Shown: positions 53,413 through 63,200 of the stretch, piece by piece
Position numbering within the stretch: position 1 is the stretch's first letter
Layout: every line of letters starts with the position of its first letter
Assembly: GCF_041022165.1 (NCBI RefSeq)
Contig: NZ_CP163302.1
Span: forward strand, 3,720,001 to 3,784,000
Direction of reading: 5' to 3'
Length of the DNA: 64,000 nucleotides
Origin: Sinomonas sp. P10A9
GTDB lineage: Bacteria > Actinomycetota > Actinomycetes > Actinomycetales > Micrococcaceae
Made by a program: the position numbers and the translations under genes
Notes under the pieces: model-generated
The model's database searches: none
Told to the model about the DNA's origin: nothing
The model's input: only the letters and a program-made list of their open reading frames with translations

Positions 53413-54891
53413 TCACGCGCGGGCGAGCTCCTCGATGTCCTCGAGGAAGGCAGCCGCGACCTCCTCGCTCACGGTCGTCTTGGTCTCGGCGATCGCCTCC
53501 AGGTAGTCCTCCGTGGTAGGCCCCCACCGCCCGTTCGCGGCCCCGGCCCCGGCGTCGGCTGCCAGCTCGCCGTCGCGCTGGGAGCCGTGCGCGACGCCCT
53601 CTAGGTCCGAGGCGTCGCGGTGGAGCGCACCTCCAGCGGCCGCGGACCCCGCGGTGCCGAGCACCGGGACGCGCCCGGCTGGGGCCCCGGCAGTGGCCCC
53701 AGCGGGGGCCCCAGCGGGGGCCCCAGCGGGAGACTCGGCGCGGTAGACCGCCTTCTCGAGCGCGCGCTGCGACGCGGAACGGGCCGCGAACTCGATGTCC
53801 GCCGGCGAGAAGCCCTCGGTGCGCGCCACGAGCTGCGCGACGTCGACCTCCGGCAGGACCGCCTCGGGGATGAAGCGTTCCCACATGCTGTGGCGGGCCT
53901 CGGCGTCCGGGAGGCCGATCGGGATGACATAGTCGAAGCGGCCGTGGCGCAGGAAGGCCGAGTCGAGGGCGCGGATGAAGTTCGTCGCGCACACCAGCAG
54001 GCGGCCGGGCTGCTCGCGGAAGGCCGGGATGATCTTGAGCAGCTCGTTCGTGACGCCCTGGTTGGGGCTCGGTGGATCGCCCGCACGATGCGACGCGATC
54101 TCCTCCACCTCGTCGAGGAACACGACGGCGTGCTCAAGCTCGGAGATCTCAAGGAACGTCTTGCGCAGCGCTCCCGCGAGGCCCTCCGGTTCGCCGGCCA
54201 GCCGCGAGGGGAACACCTCGACGAACGGCCACTCGAGGCGCGACGCGATCGCCTTCGCGAACGTCGTCTTGCCGGTCCCGGGCGGGCCGAAGAGCACGAC
54301 GGCGCGCGGCGGCACCACACCGAACTCGTCCGCGAGCTCGGCCTGGGCCAGGGGAAGGACGAGCCTGCGCTCGAGGAGCTGCTTCTCGTTCTTCATGCCC
54401 GCGACCTTGTCCCACAGGTCCCGCGGCAGGACGCGGCCGCCGAGCTGCGCGAGCGGCTCGAGCTCAGTCCGCGCCACGGGGATCTGGCGCTCAAAGAAGC
54501 GCAGGTTCTGCACGTCCTTGAAGCCCCGGCTGAGGAACGCCTCGAGGCGGGTCTCGGTGTCCGGCATGAGGGCCGAGAGCTTCGTCAGGCCAAGCGGGGC
54601 CATGCGGTTCTCAAGCGCCGCGAGCAGCGCCGTCCCGATCCCGCGAGAGCGCCATTCGGGGAGCGTGGCGAGGAAGACGATCCAGCCCTGCTCATGGGCC
54701 GCGCGGCCCACCGCGGCGCCCACGAGGTCGTCCCCCTGGAGCGCGACGACTGCCACGTCCTTCTGGCAGCTCGCGAGCACCTCGGAGAGCGAGTACACGG
54801 GCTCGATTCCAGAGGCCGTCATGGCACTCCAGAGGTGGAGAATGCCGTCGAGGTCCGAGGGGTGGAAGTCCCTGATCCGCCACGTGGTCAT
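53413..54891 (-). CDS. GNAT acetyltransferase - AAA+ ATPase fusion
   Basis: 492 residues from ATG 54891, with AAAGGAGC upstream. Residues 4-135 form a GNAT domain with the acetyl-CoA loop PEWRSRGIGTALLAAL. Residues 160-385 form an AAA+ domain of the FtsH/SpoVK type: Walker A GPPGTGKTT (202-210), Walker B AVVFLDEVEE (255-264), sensor LLVCATN, arginine finger RHGRFD (315-320). The tail carries a GAPAG repeat and then a conserved EDYLEAIAETKTTVSEEVAA helix. The fusion suggests ATP-driven remodelling of an acetylated partner; the target is unknown. Confidence 0.88.
   Translation of the reverse strand: MTTWRIRDFHPSDLDGILHLWSAMTASGIEPVYSLSEVLASCQKDVAVVALQGDDLVGAAVGRAAHEQGWIVFLATLPEWRSRGIGTALLAALENRMAPLGLTKLSALMPDTETRLEAFLSRGFKDVQNLRFFERQIPVARTELEPLAQLGGRVLPRDLWDKVAGMKNEKQLLERRLVLPLAQAELADEFGVVPPRAVVLFGPPGTGKTTFAKAIASRLEWPFVEVFPSRLAGEPEGLAGALRKTFLEISELEHAVVFLDEVEEIASHRAGDPPSPNQGVTNELLKIIPAFREQPGRLLVCATNFIRALDSAFLRHGRFDYVIPIGLPDAEARHSMWERFIPEAVLPEVDVAQLVARTEGFSPADIEFAARSASQRALEKAVYRAESPAGAPAGAPAGATAGAPAGRVPVLGTAGSAAAGGALHRDASDLEGVAHGSQRDGELAADAGAGAANGRWGPTTEDYLEAIAETKTTVSEEVAAAFLEDIEELARA
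53680..53730. repeat. 12-bp tandem repeat in the GNAT-AAA gene
   Basis: About four units of GGGGCCCCAGCG (plus strand) encode PAGAPAGAPAGATAGAPAG after the AAA+ domain. Confidence 0.9.
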
Positions 54892-55007
54892 GAGTGCTCC
54901 TTTGCGCGTCATGGATGCTGAGGCGAGTCTAACGACGGCACGTAGCGCCGAGGCTGCGCGGTGACGTTGCGGGCGCCGAGGTTACTGCGGCCGGGACGCA
55001 GCGTGCG

Positions 55008-55793
55008 CTAGCGGAGCAAGATGCTCCCGGCCGCGCTCCCGAACAGCGTGACGGCGGCCGCGCCGGCCCACACGAGGCGCCGCCCCTGCGCCCTCATGAC
55101 CGCGGTGTGCAGAGCGCCGAAGGACATCCTCGTGGCCGACGGGTCCTCACTCGGCGCCTGCTGGTGACCCCACGTGGACGGTTCCGCGGCGACGGCGGCG
55201 AGCCGGGCGGCGTCGCCCGCGTTCAGGAGCTTCGCCTGCTTGGTGAGCCAGCGGCGCAGTTGGGAGTCGGTCACGACCGCGGCGCCCTCGGCGAAGCGTC
55301 GGATGGTCACCCGCCGCGGGGCCACGAGCACGACGGCGGCGCGCACCGGCACCTCGCGGCCCACCGCGCGTGTGAGGAGGGCAGCTGCGCGCTTGGCCTC
55401 ATGCGCGGAATTGCGCAGGTACTTCTCGTGCTGCCCATTGACCATGAGCACGCTGCCAGCGACCCACACGTCCTTGCCCGCGTGGTTCTTCGTATTGAGG
55501 GTGAAGACGCCGCCCGGGCCGACCACGAGGTGGTCGATGTCCGAGCCGCGGGTGCCCACCGGAATGGAATGGAGGACGTGCCACTCGGGGCCGAGCTTGG
55601 CCAGGGCCCGCGCCACGCGCATCTCGCCCACGGCGCCGGCGTACCAGCTGCGGGCCTCCGGCGCGAGCGGATTGGCCCCGAAGAGCCGGGCGAGCCCGCG
55701 GCGGCGCGGCGTTCCCGCCTGGAGCCGGAGGGTCTCGGCCATGACGGCCTGTCCTGCGACGCGTGCCCTCAGCGGGCCGGTCATGAAGTCCAC
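55008..55793 (-). CDS. NERD-domain protein with C-terminal membrane anchor
   Basis: 261 residues from GTG 55793, chosen for the AAGGGGA sequence 5 nt upstream; ATG 55877 would add 28 residues. NERD (nuclease-related) domain with SWYAGAVGEMRVARAL, GSDIDHLVVGPGGVFTLNTK and NHAGKDVWVAGSVLMVNGQH. A C-terminal hydrophobic helix (LVWAGAAAVTLFGSAAGSIL) anchors it. Role unknown. Confidence 0.83.
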   Translation of the reverse strand: MDFMTGPLRARVAGQAVMAETLRLQAGTPRRRGLARLFGANPLAPEARSWYAGAVGEMRVARALAKLGPEWHVLHSIPVGTRGSDIDHLVVGPGGVFTLNTKNHAGKDVWVAGSVLMVNGQHEKYLRNSAHEAKRAAALLTRAVGREVPVRAAVVLVAPRRVTIRRFAEGAAVVTDSQLRRWLTKQAKLLNAGDAARLAAVAAEPSTWGHQQAPSEDPSATRMSFGALHTAVMRAQGRRLVWAGAAAVTLFGSAAGSILLR

Positions 55794-55916
55794 GGTGGTC
55801 CCCTTCGCCGTGCTGACGGCGCCCCCATGACGCGTCAGGGACAAGCGTAGCGGGCGTGCGAGCAGCGGGGCCGTCATGTTCAGGCGCCAGTCAGCGTCGC
55901 CTGCGAGGATCGGGGC

Positions 55917-56297
55917 ATGAGCATTGTGAAGATCAACGCCATCACCGTCCCCGCAGACTCCGGCGACGAGCTCGCGCGCCGCTTCGCCGGCCGGGCTGGC
56001 GCCGTGGACGGTCAGCCCGGCTTCGAGGGCTTCGAACTGCTGCAGCCCACCGACGGTCGCAACGTCTGGCTGGTTGTGACCCGGTGGGCCGACGAGGAGA
56101 GCTACGAGGCGTGGAAGAACTCGGCATCGTTCGGCCACGGGCACGGGCGGCCCGGTGCCGGGGACGCCAGCGAAGGTGCAAGCGCCGGGGCCGAGGGGGC
56201 GGTGGCCGACGGCGCCCCCTCGCCTGAGCAGCGTCAGCGTCCCGTGGGCGTCTCCGCAGAGCTGTGGAGCTTCGAGCCCGCCGACCTCGGCAGGTAG
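55917..56297 (+). CDS. MhuD-like heme-degrading monooxygenase (ABM fold)
   Basis: 126 residues. N-terminal MSIVKINAITVPADSGDELA, then RRFAGRAGAVDGQPGFEGFE, closely parallel to mycobacterial MhuD. Asn7 and Trp66, which hold heme in MhuD, are kept. MhuD His75 would correspond to His74 or His76 (FGHGHGR). A Gly/Ala-rich insertion of about 30 residues follows at 80-112 before the last strand SAELWSFEP. It is predicted to open heme and release iron. Divergent from the NERD gene. Confidence 0.83.
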   Translation: MSIVKINAITVPADSGDELARRFAGRAGAVDGQPGFEGFELLQPTDGRNVWLVVTRWADEESYEAWKNSASFGHGHGRPGAGDASEGASAGAEGAVADGAPSPEQRQRPVGVSAELWSFEPADLGR

Positions 56298-56345
56298 TCC
56301 GGCCCGCACCTGCCCTGCGGCTCAGCGACCTCAGCCAGCCGGTCC

Positions 56346-57539
56346 TCAGCCGTGGCGGCGCCGCAGGACCAGCGCGAGGAGCGCGGCGGCAGCGGCCGCC
56401 GTCGTCATGATGATCGCCATGGGGACGGCGGTGTGCTCCCCCGCGAGTCCGGAGAGCGGCGAGACGATCGCACCGAACACGAACTGGGCCGCACCGAGCA
56501 GGGCGGACCCGCTGCCGGAGACGTGCCGCACGGCATCGAGGGCGAGGGCAGAGGAATTGCCCATGATGAACCCGACCCCTGTCACGGCGAACCAGATCGG
56601 AATCGCGAGGAGCCAGCGGGGCACAGGCGCAAGCGCCAGCACGAGCAGGACCACGCACACCACTAGGAGCGCGGCCGCTGCCACCGTCACGATGCGCTGC
56701 GCGGGCACGCGGCGCACTAGCCGCGACGACGTGTAGCCGGCCCCGATGAGCCCGACGGCGTTCGCCCCGAACAGCGCGCCGTACGCGATCGGCGGCAGCC
56801 CCATGACGGTCTGGTACACGAACGGCGAGGCCGGGATATACGTCATCATGACGGCGAAGGTCGTGGCGAAGAGTCCTGCGTAGCCGAGGAACCTTGGAAC
56901 CTTGAACAGTTCGGCGAACCCCCCCACCACGCCGTGGTGCCCGCGCGCCTCGGGCGGCAGCGTCTCACGGAAAACCGTCACGACGCTGACGGACATGACC
57001 ACGAACAGCGCCGCGAGGACCCACATGATGCCGCGCCAACCGATCGGATCCTCGAGGAGGGCACCCAACGAAGGGGCGACCGCGGGGGCCACGCCGCCCA
57101 CGGTCATCATCAGGCTCATGGTCCGGGCGGTCTCGGCACCGCGCGTCAGGTCGACGAGGATGGCACGCGCGATCACGATCCCCGCCGCACCGCACAGCCC
57201 CTGGCCGAGCCGAGCGGCGATGAGGACCTCGAGGTTGGGAGCCAGGGCTGCCACGACGGAGGAGAGGATCGCCCCAGCCGTCCCGACGAGGAGCGGCCGC
57301 ATCCGCCCGAACTTGTCCGAGAGCGAGCCGAAGGCGAGCTGCCCCACGGCCATACCGATCAGGAAGCCCGTCAAGGTCAGCTGGACCCCCGACGCGGACG
57401 CGGCGAACTCCTGCTGGACGCGCGGGAAGCTCGGCAGGTAGACGTCAGTCGACAGCGGGGCTGTGGTCCCGAGGAACGCGAGGATCAGGAGCCACGGCGC
57501 GGTCAGGCTGCCGTCCGACCTCAGGGCGCGAAGGGACAC
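56346..57539 (-). CDS. MFS exporter, Bcr/CflA family (12 TMS)
   Basis: 397 residues, GTG start at 57539. Twelve membrane spans; LSTDVYLPSFPRVQQEFAAS and the GSLSDKFGRMRPLLVG motif A are typical of Bcr/CflA drug exporters, as are ALGPS-type motif C residues (GGVAPAVAPSLGALL). It exports drugs or metabolites by proton antiport. No dedicated regulator is adjacent. Confidence 0.88.
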   Translation of the reverse strand: MSLRALRSDGSLTAPWLLILAFLGTTAPLSTDVYLPSFPRVQQEFAASASGVQLTLTGFLIGMAVGQLAFGSLSDKFGRMRPLLVGTAGAILSSVVAALAPNLEVLIAARLGQGLCGAAGIVIARAILVDLTRGAETARTMSLMMTVGGVAPAVAPSLGALLEDPIGWRGIMWVLAALFVVMSVSVVTVFRETLPPEARGHHGVVGGFAELFKVPRFLGYAGLFATTFAVMMTYIPASPFVYQTVMGLPPIAYGALFGANAVGLIGAGYTSSRLVRRVPAQRIVTVAAAALLVVCVVLLVLALAPVPRWLLAIPIWFAVTGVGFIMGNSSALALDAVRHVSGSGSALLGAAQFVFGAIVSPLSGLAGEHTAVPMAIIMTTAAAAAALLALVLRRRHG

Positions 57540-57725
57540 GGGACAAGGATGGTTGAAACGTCAGGCACCCGCCAAGCCTACGGGGTCGCAGCGCACGACG
57601 ACGCGTGGCGGGTGCCGCTCGCCCGCACGCGGGCGGTCATGCTGAGGGCGGCGCACCACTGCGGATGGGCGGGAGCGCGACGACGACGTGTGCAGCGGCG
57701 CGTGCCTCCCCGCATGCTGGGCGCG

Positions 57726-58565
57726 CTACTGCACCCAGTCCGGGGTGTTGTCGAGGGCCTCGGGGTGCTCCTCGACGTAGCGGCGCAGGCCGCCCTTGCG
57801 CGGGACCTTGACGGGCTCGGGCCAGCGGGGCATGAGGTGATCGCCGAGGGTGACGCCGCGGATCTTGCGTCCGATCAGGGGGACCACCCAATCGTTGAGC
57901 CACGCGCGCTGCGCGGCGATCCACTCGCGCGCCCCGCGCCGGGCGGGCGGCTCCCACTCGCGGGACTTGAAGCTCTGCGGATACCCGAGGTGGTGGAGCA
58001 CCATCCGAGCGAGGAACTTGTGCCCCGCCTTGGACATGTGGAGGCGATCGCTGTCCCACATGCGCCGATCCGCGTACTCGTCGAAGCACCAGTAGTCCAC
58101 GAGGACGGCGTCGAACTCCGAGGCCAGGCTCCGCACGCGTTCGTTGTATTGCCAGTTGCGGTGCTTGAGCGGCTCCAGGAGGGGGTTGACCTTGACGTCG
58201 TATCCGGTGAACAGCACGAGGGTGGCACCGGTCGCGGCGAGCTGGCGCACGAGGTCCTCGTACTGCGCCAGGAGCTGGTCCATGTCGGTGCCCACATCGA
58301 GGATGTCGTTGCCGCCGGCGTAGAGCGTCACGATGTCGGGCTCCATCGCGAGGGCTGGCCCGAGCTGATCCGCGACGATGTGGCGCAGCCGCTTCGACCG
58401 CACCGCGAGGTTCGCGTACTCCCAGCCCTTCTCGGTCTTCGCGAGCCTCTCGGCGACCCGGTCCGCCCATCCGCGGACTCCATTGGGCAGCACCGGACTC
58501 CAGTCCCCGACGCCTTCCGTGAAGGAGTCGCCCAGGGCCACGAACCGCCTGCGAGCGCTAGCCAC
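57726..58565 (-). CDS. SGNH/GDSL hydrolase
   Basis: 279 residues from GTG 58565. Blocks FVALGDSFTEGVGDWSPVLP (Ser), IVTLYAGGNDIL and WDSDRLHMSKAGH (Asp-His). It is close to the hydrolase at 43868-44635 in all blocks and in the WADRVAE segment; these are paralogues. TTGACC - 19 bp - TACGCT ends 6 nt before the GTG, and there is no Shine-Dalgarno, so it is probably leaderless. Confidence 0.87.
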   Translation of the reverse strand: MASARRRFVALGDSFTEGVGDWSPVLPNGVRGWADRVAERLAKTEKGWEYANLAVRSKRLRHIVADQLGPALAMEPDIVTLYAGGNDILDVGTDMDQLLAQYEDLVRQLAATGATLVLFTGYDVKVNPLLEPLKHRNWQYNERVRSLASEFDAVLVDYWCFDEYADRRMWDSDRLHMSKAGHKFLARMVLHHLGYPQSFKSREWEPPARRGAREWIAAQRAWLNDWVVPLIGRKIRGVTLGDHLMPRWPEPVKVPRKGGLRRYVEEHPEALDNTPDWVQ

Positions 58566-58691
58566 GCCGCCAGCGTAGGGACGGCAGGTCACACGCGGTC
58601 AACGCGGGGGTTAACGCCGGGCGACGCGCATGGCGGCCACTCAACGGCCCCTGCCCGTCGGGTGGCCACGTCTCGCAGGTCATGTGGCCCA

Positions 58692-60050
58692 TCACTTGAC
58701 GCAGGGGATGCCGCCGCCGATGAGCGCGTCGGACCAGTCTCCCGCGTTGTACGTCGAGGTCGGCGACGGGGAGGGCCCGGGGGCCGCTGCCGAGGCCGCG
58801 GACTTGGCCTGGCCCTGGGCCGTTGCCTGCGTCGCAGCGGGGGCTTGGGCGCCAGAGTCGGAGGCGACTGCGGGCTGCGACTGCCCAGACGCGGCCTGGG
58901 CGGGGGCCTGGGTCGGCGTGGGCTGGGGGTTGAGGAGGTCCGCGACCTGCTGCTGGATCGCGCCCGCGTCCACGATGTTCACGGACTCGCCCGTGTCCGA
59001 CCAGCCGAACTCCACAATCGGCAGCGTCACGAACTTCGTCTTGTTCTCTGTGAGCTGTTTGGCCTTCATGCCGAAGTCGATGAGGTTCAAGCCCTCGTCT
59101 AGGGCCATCTTGCCCTTGAGAGCGTCGACGATGCCCGTCACCTTCCCGACGTCGGTGATCGTGCCCTTCTGCTTGAGCTGGGTCCCGAGGGAGGAGATGA
59201 ACGCCTGCTGGCGGCGCGCACGGTCGAGGTCAGTGAGCTCTACCCCCGACCGGGTGGTGTCGCGGCGCTGCCGCACGAACGCGACGGCCTGCTGCGCGGT
59301 GAGCTGCTGCTGGCCGGCCTTGAAGTCCGCGCCGGAGTACGTGTCCTTGGTGGCCTCCTGGAGGCACACAGTGATGGGGGCTACGGCCTTCGCCACGGAG
59401 AGGAACGCGGCCATCGTGACCTCGACGAAGTGGTCGATCTTGATCTTGAGGAAGTTCTCGACCGTGGCGATCTCCGCCTTGCGGCCCTCGTCCCGGGCCG
59501 CCTGGTAGGTCTCGTCCTGGCTCTTGCCCTTGGGGTCCGCGGACAGCTCGCGCATGGCCTCGTCCATGCGGTACCCGTACGCCTGCTTGACCTTTCCCTG
59601 CTTGACGCCATCGGGCGCCCCGGCGAGGTCCACGTAGTCGTCGCGCGGGATCGAGATGACCGTGGCCTGACTGCCGTCCTTCGGCACGTGCAGGACCATG
59701 AGCACGTTGCTGTTGTAGCCGCCGTCGTCCGCCGATCCGGAGTGCAGTGCGTCGTACTCCTCCTGGCTCAATGGCTTCCCGTTCTCGTCGAGGCGCGAAT
59801 CGAGGCCCATGAGGAGGATGTTGACGTCCTGGTCGAGACCCGCCCCGCCGCTGATCGCCTGCGACCGGCGGATCCCGTTCTCGAATCCGAAGTACAGGGA
59901 GACCGCCCAGATCCCCGCGCCAACCACGAGGACCACGGCTAGGACCCCCGCCAGGACGGCCACGCGGCGTCGGCGGTAGACCCAGCGCCGGTCGTAGGCA
60001 AGCGACTTCTGATACAGATTGCTGTAGGGCGCGTCGTCAGACTTGCGCAT
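58692..60050 (-). CDS. LytR-CpsA-Psr (LCP) family protein
   Basis: 452 residues from ATG 60050 (TTGGAGGT upstream). A short cytoplasmic N terminus and one membrane span (about 33-53, VAVLAGVLAVVLVVGAGIWA) precede an extracellular LCP domain: DVNILLMGLDSRLDENG, MVLHVPKDGSQATVISIPRD, KIDHFVEVTMAAFLSVAKAV and FVRQRRDTTRSGVELTDLDR. Catalytic-site Arg and Asp are present. LCP enzymes attach secondary polymers (teichoic or arabinogalactan-type) to peptidoglycan. The tail is Pro/Gln/Ala-rich and disordered. Confidence 0.92.
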   Translation of the reverse strand: MRKSDDAPYSNLYQKSLAYDRRWVYRRRRVAVLAGVLAVVLVVGAGIWAVSLYFGFENGIRRSQAISGGAGLDQDVNILLMGLDSRLDENGKPLSQEEYDALHSGSADDGGYNSNVLMVLHVPKDGSQATVISIPRDDYVDLAGAPDGVKQGKVKQAYGYRMDEAMRELSADPKGKSQDETYQAARDEGRKAEIATVENFLKIKIDHFVEVTMAAFLSVAKAVAPITVCLQEATKDTYSGADFKAGQQQLTAQQAVAFVRQRRDTTRSGVELTDLDRARRQQAFISSLGTQLKQKGTITDVGKVTGIVDALKGKMALDEGLNLIDFGMKAKQLTENKTKFVTLPIVEFGWSDTGESVNIVDAGAIQQQVADLLNPQPTPTQAPAQAASGQSQPAVASDSGAQAPAATQATAQGQAKSAASAAAPGPSPSPTSTYNAGDWSDALIGGGIPCVK

Positions 60051-60247
60051 GCGGCGTACCTCCAAGTGGATCGGGCGCCCACCGGAGGCGCGGGCCCACC
60101 GTAGCGAGCCAGTCTCCGAGCTTGCTGGACGTTGCCCCGACGGGCCCTTGGTGAGGGGTCTCCGGGCCCGGGGCGCGCGCGGGGCCCGGCCGGCCCCGCC
60201 GGGGGTCCCGCCGGGCAGCCCGCCGGGCGGCCCGTCAGCGCGGCCCG
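60051..60247. other. Extremely GC-rich gap between mksB and LCP gene
   Basis: No gene is visible. It holds runs of CCCGCCGGG-type units with multiple overlapping hairpins and a 13-bp direct repeat around the mksB stop (GGCCCGTCAGCGC twice). It probably ends mksB transcription. Not more can be said. Confidence 0.5.
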
Positions 60248-63200
60248 TCAGCGCAGCACGATGTCAACGGGGTTCGCCTGCGACGCCGGATCCCCCGGAC
60301 TGGAGGCTGTCCCGGCGGGCGGCCCCTCGATGAGGCCCGAACGGTTGGTCCGCTTGTCCCGCAGGATCTCGGTCACCGACCCGAGGTACCGCGAAAGGTC
60401 GATGACGTTCTCCGGGGCCGCGAGCAGGAGCTGGAAGCCGAACTCGTGCAGCGCCGCGATGCCCTGGCCGGCGAACTCCTCGGACGCGAGGACGAATGCC
60501 TCGTCCATCATGACCGTCCCGTAGCCCGTGAACCCGTGTTCCGCGATCCCGAGCTGGTAGCTCAGCGCGGCGGCCATGATGAAGGCCGTGAACCGCTGCC
60601 GCTCGCCGCCGGACATCGAGCCAGTGTCCGCGTGCACGAATACCTCGTCCCGCGGGCCCTCGGGGGTGCCGTTCCCGGCGTCTCGCGACACTCGGTGCTC
60701 CTTGCACGAGATGAACACGTGCGTGCGCGTGTCCAGGACGTCGGACCGCCAGCGCCGGTCCTCGGGCGTCTGGGACGAGAGCCGCTTCACGAGCGCCTCG
60801 AGCGTCTTGTAGCGGACGGTGAGCTGGTCCGCGTCCTGCGAACTCTCGCCGGCAGCGCGAGGCGAGCCCGCGACGTCGTGCGCGGTACTGGCCGCGCCCC
60901 CAGAGGCGCCCGCAGAGGCACCTGCGGACGACGGCGCGTGGCGCGCTTTGAGCGCGGAGACGATCGCGTCCTTGAACTGCTTCGCGGACGCGGGGACGGT
61001 CTGCCTGATGTCGAGCTCGAGGAACGAGCCGTCGTGGAAGTCCACGCCCGCGAGGATCGAGTTGAGCGGCAGGATGCGGGCCGCGATGCCGCGGCGCTCC
61101 TCGTCGAGCAGGTGCAGGAGGGTCGAGAACGACTCGTGCGTGCGCTGGGCGAAGAATTCGCGGAACTGGGCCTCCTGCGCGGGCAGACCCTCGGAGACGA
61201 TCTGGCGGTAGCGTGCCTCGAACGCGCTCGCCGCGCCGATCGACGTCCCGTGGTCCGCCGAGACAGCCGAGCCCCAGTCCCGCTGGAACTGCTCGAAGAT
61301 GCGCGTGAGCCGCTCCGCGGCGGCCTGGGCGCGGCTCTCGGCCGCATGGACGCGGGCGCCGAGCCGCGCGTGCACCTCGGCCGCGATCCGCTCCAAGTCG
61401 TGCTGGTCCTCGGGCTCGCCGAACTCAGCGAACAGCGGGCTCAGCGTCCCGGCCGCGGCGGCCGACGGAGGCGCATCGGCGAGGCGGGTCCGGGCGGCCT
61501 CGAGGAGGCGATCGGCGGTCGAGAGCTGGGCGTCGAGCTGGCGGTACTCGCTCTGGAGCACCGCGGCGCCCTCGGTGGAGGCCTGATGCTCGGCGCGCAC
61601 CTCTTCGACCTTGGCGCGCAACGGCTCGAGGTCGCTCTGGGCCGCGAGCGCGTCCTCGAGTCGGGCCCCAATGCGGCGCAGCTCATCCTCAGCCGCGCTC
61701 GAGGAGACCTCGTCCCAGCCGCGCTCGTCCCGGGCCACGCGGCCCAAGGCCTCGAGCCGGCGCGACAGGCCCTGGTGCGAGTCCTCGCTCGCCTGCGCTG
61801 CCTCGGCCGCGGCAGTGAGCGAGGCCTCGAGGTCGAGGATGCGCGCGGCGAGGAACTCGACCTTGGAGGCGTTGTCGAACCCGAGGACGTAGTCGCCGCG
61901 GGCAGCGAAGCGGTCGTCCTTCTCGACCGTGCCTTGGCCGCGCTTGACCACGCCGCCGAGGCTCAGGCCGCGTTCGAGGCCCGCAAGCTCTTCCGGGTCC
62001 TCGACGCACACGTAGGCGAAGTCCACCGCGATGCGCTCGCGGACGTAGCGGCCGGAGTCTGCATGCTCGCCGGAATCGAGGATGTCGAGCTTGGCCAAGA
62101 GGTCCCGCTCCCCCACTGCTTTGAGCGCGGGCCTGGCGCCCGGGACACGGGAGGAGAGGTCGACGGCGCGCACGGCGCCCCGCACCGGGTTCGCATCCAG
62201 CCAGCGGGTCACTGCCGCGAAGTGTTCGCCGGGCACAAGCAGGGTCGTGGCCAGAGAGCGCAGCGCCCGCTCTGCGGCCGGCCGCCAGCACTCCGCTTCC
62301 TCGGCCAGGTCGATGAGCTCACCGCCGAACGGCATCTCGTCCTCGGCGACGCCGAGCGCCTCGGCGATGGCTGCGCGGTTCTCAACAGCGTTCTGGGGCA
62401 GGAGGCTCTTGCTCTGTGACATCGCGACGAGCTCCTCGCGGGCACGGGCGAGCTCGCGCTTCGCGGTCGCATGTGCCTCGAAGGCATCGAAGCGGGCCTC
62501 CCGCAGCGCGTCCGCATCGCCCTCGAGCCGTGCGAGGGCCTCGGCGGCCTGCAGGTGGGCAGCCGCCCACCCTTCGGCCGAGAACGGGACGTCGAGGCCG
62601 GCGTCGTGCATCCCCGCCTTCGCCGCCGCTTCGATCTCGCGGCGCAGGTGCAGGCCCATCGTCGCGTTGTCGCGGGCCTGCTCGAGGGTGGAGATCTGGT
62701 TGCCGCCGGCGCTGTTGTACTCGGCCTCGAGGGAACGCAGTTCGGTCGCGAGCGCGTCGCGGCGGTGGCGCTCCGCTGAGAGCTCCTTGGCCTTGGCCTC
62801 CGCGCGCTGGCGGATGCCGGTGATGAGGCGTTCCTGGACGGCGACGGCGTGGGACTGCCGGACGGCGTCGAACGGCTCGTCGGCGAGTTCCCGGAGCCGT
62901 GCGGCCTCCGAAAGGGCGGCCTCGTACTCCTGGTTGAGCTGCGGGACCGGGGCGAGCTGGTCGCGCTGGAGCCGCACGTCCTCGAGCCGCTGCCGGATCG
63001 AGACGAGGTTTCCGAACTCCTCGACCACCTCGTCTGCGGCCGCGAGCGTGGCCGGCGGGTCGAGGACCTGGTCGCGGAAGAAGCTGTTGACGCTGCCGCC
63101 CAGGCCCTTGCCGGCCTGGATGACACGCAGGAGCGGGAGGGCCTGGTCGCTCGAGATGCCCAGAAGCCGGCGGAAGCGCTCGGCGAAGTTCTTGTGGACA

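Noticed and set aside
60051..60247. JetD/MksG nuclease gene downstream of mksB
   Set aside because: The gap is non-coding, and the next gene is an LCP protein.
60446..62419. 657-codon antisense frame over mksB
   Set aside because: Compositional; MksB has Walker A, ABC signature and Walker B on the other strand.
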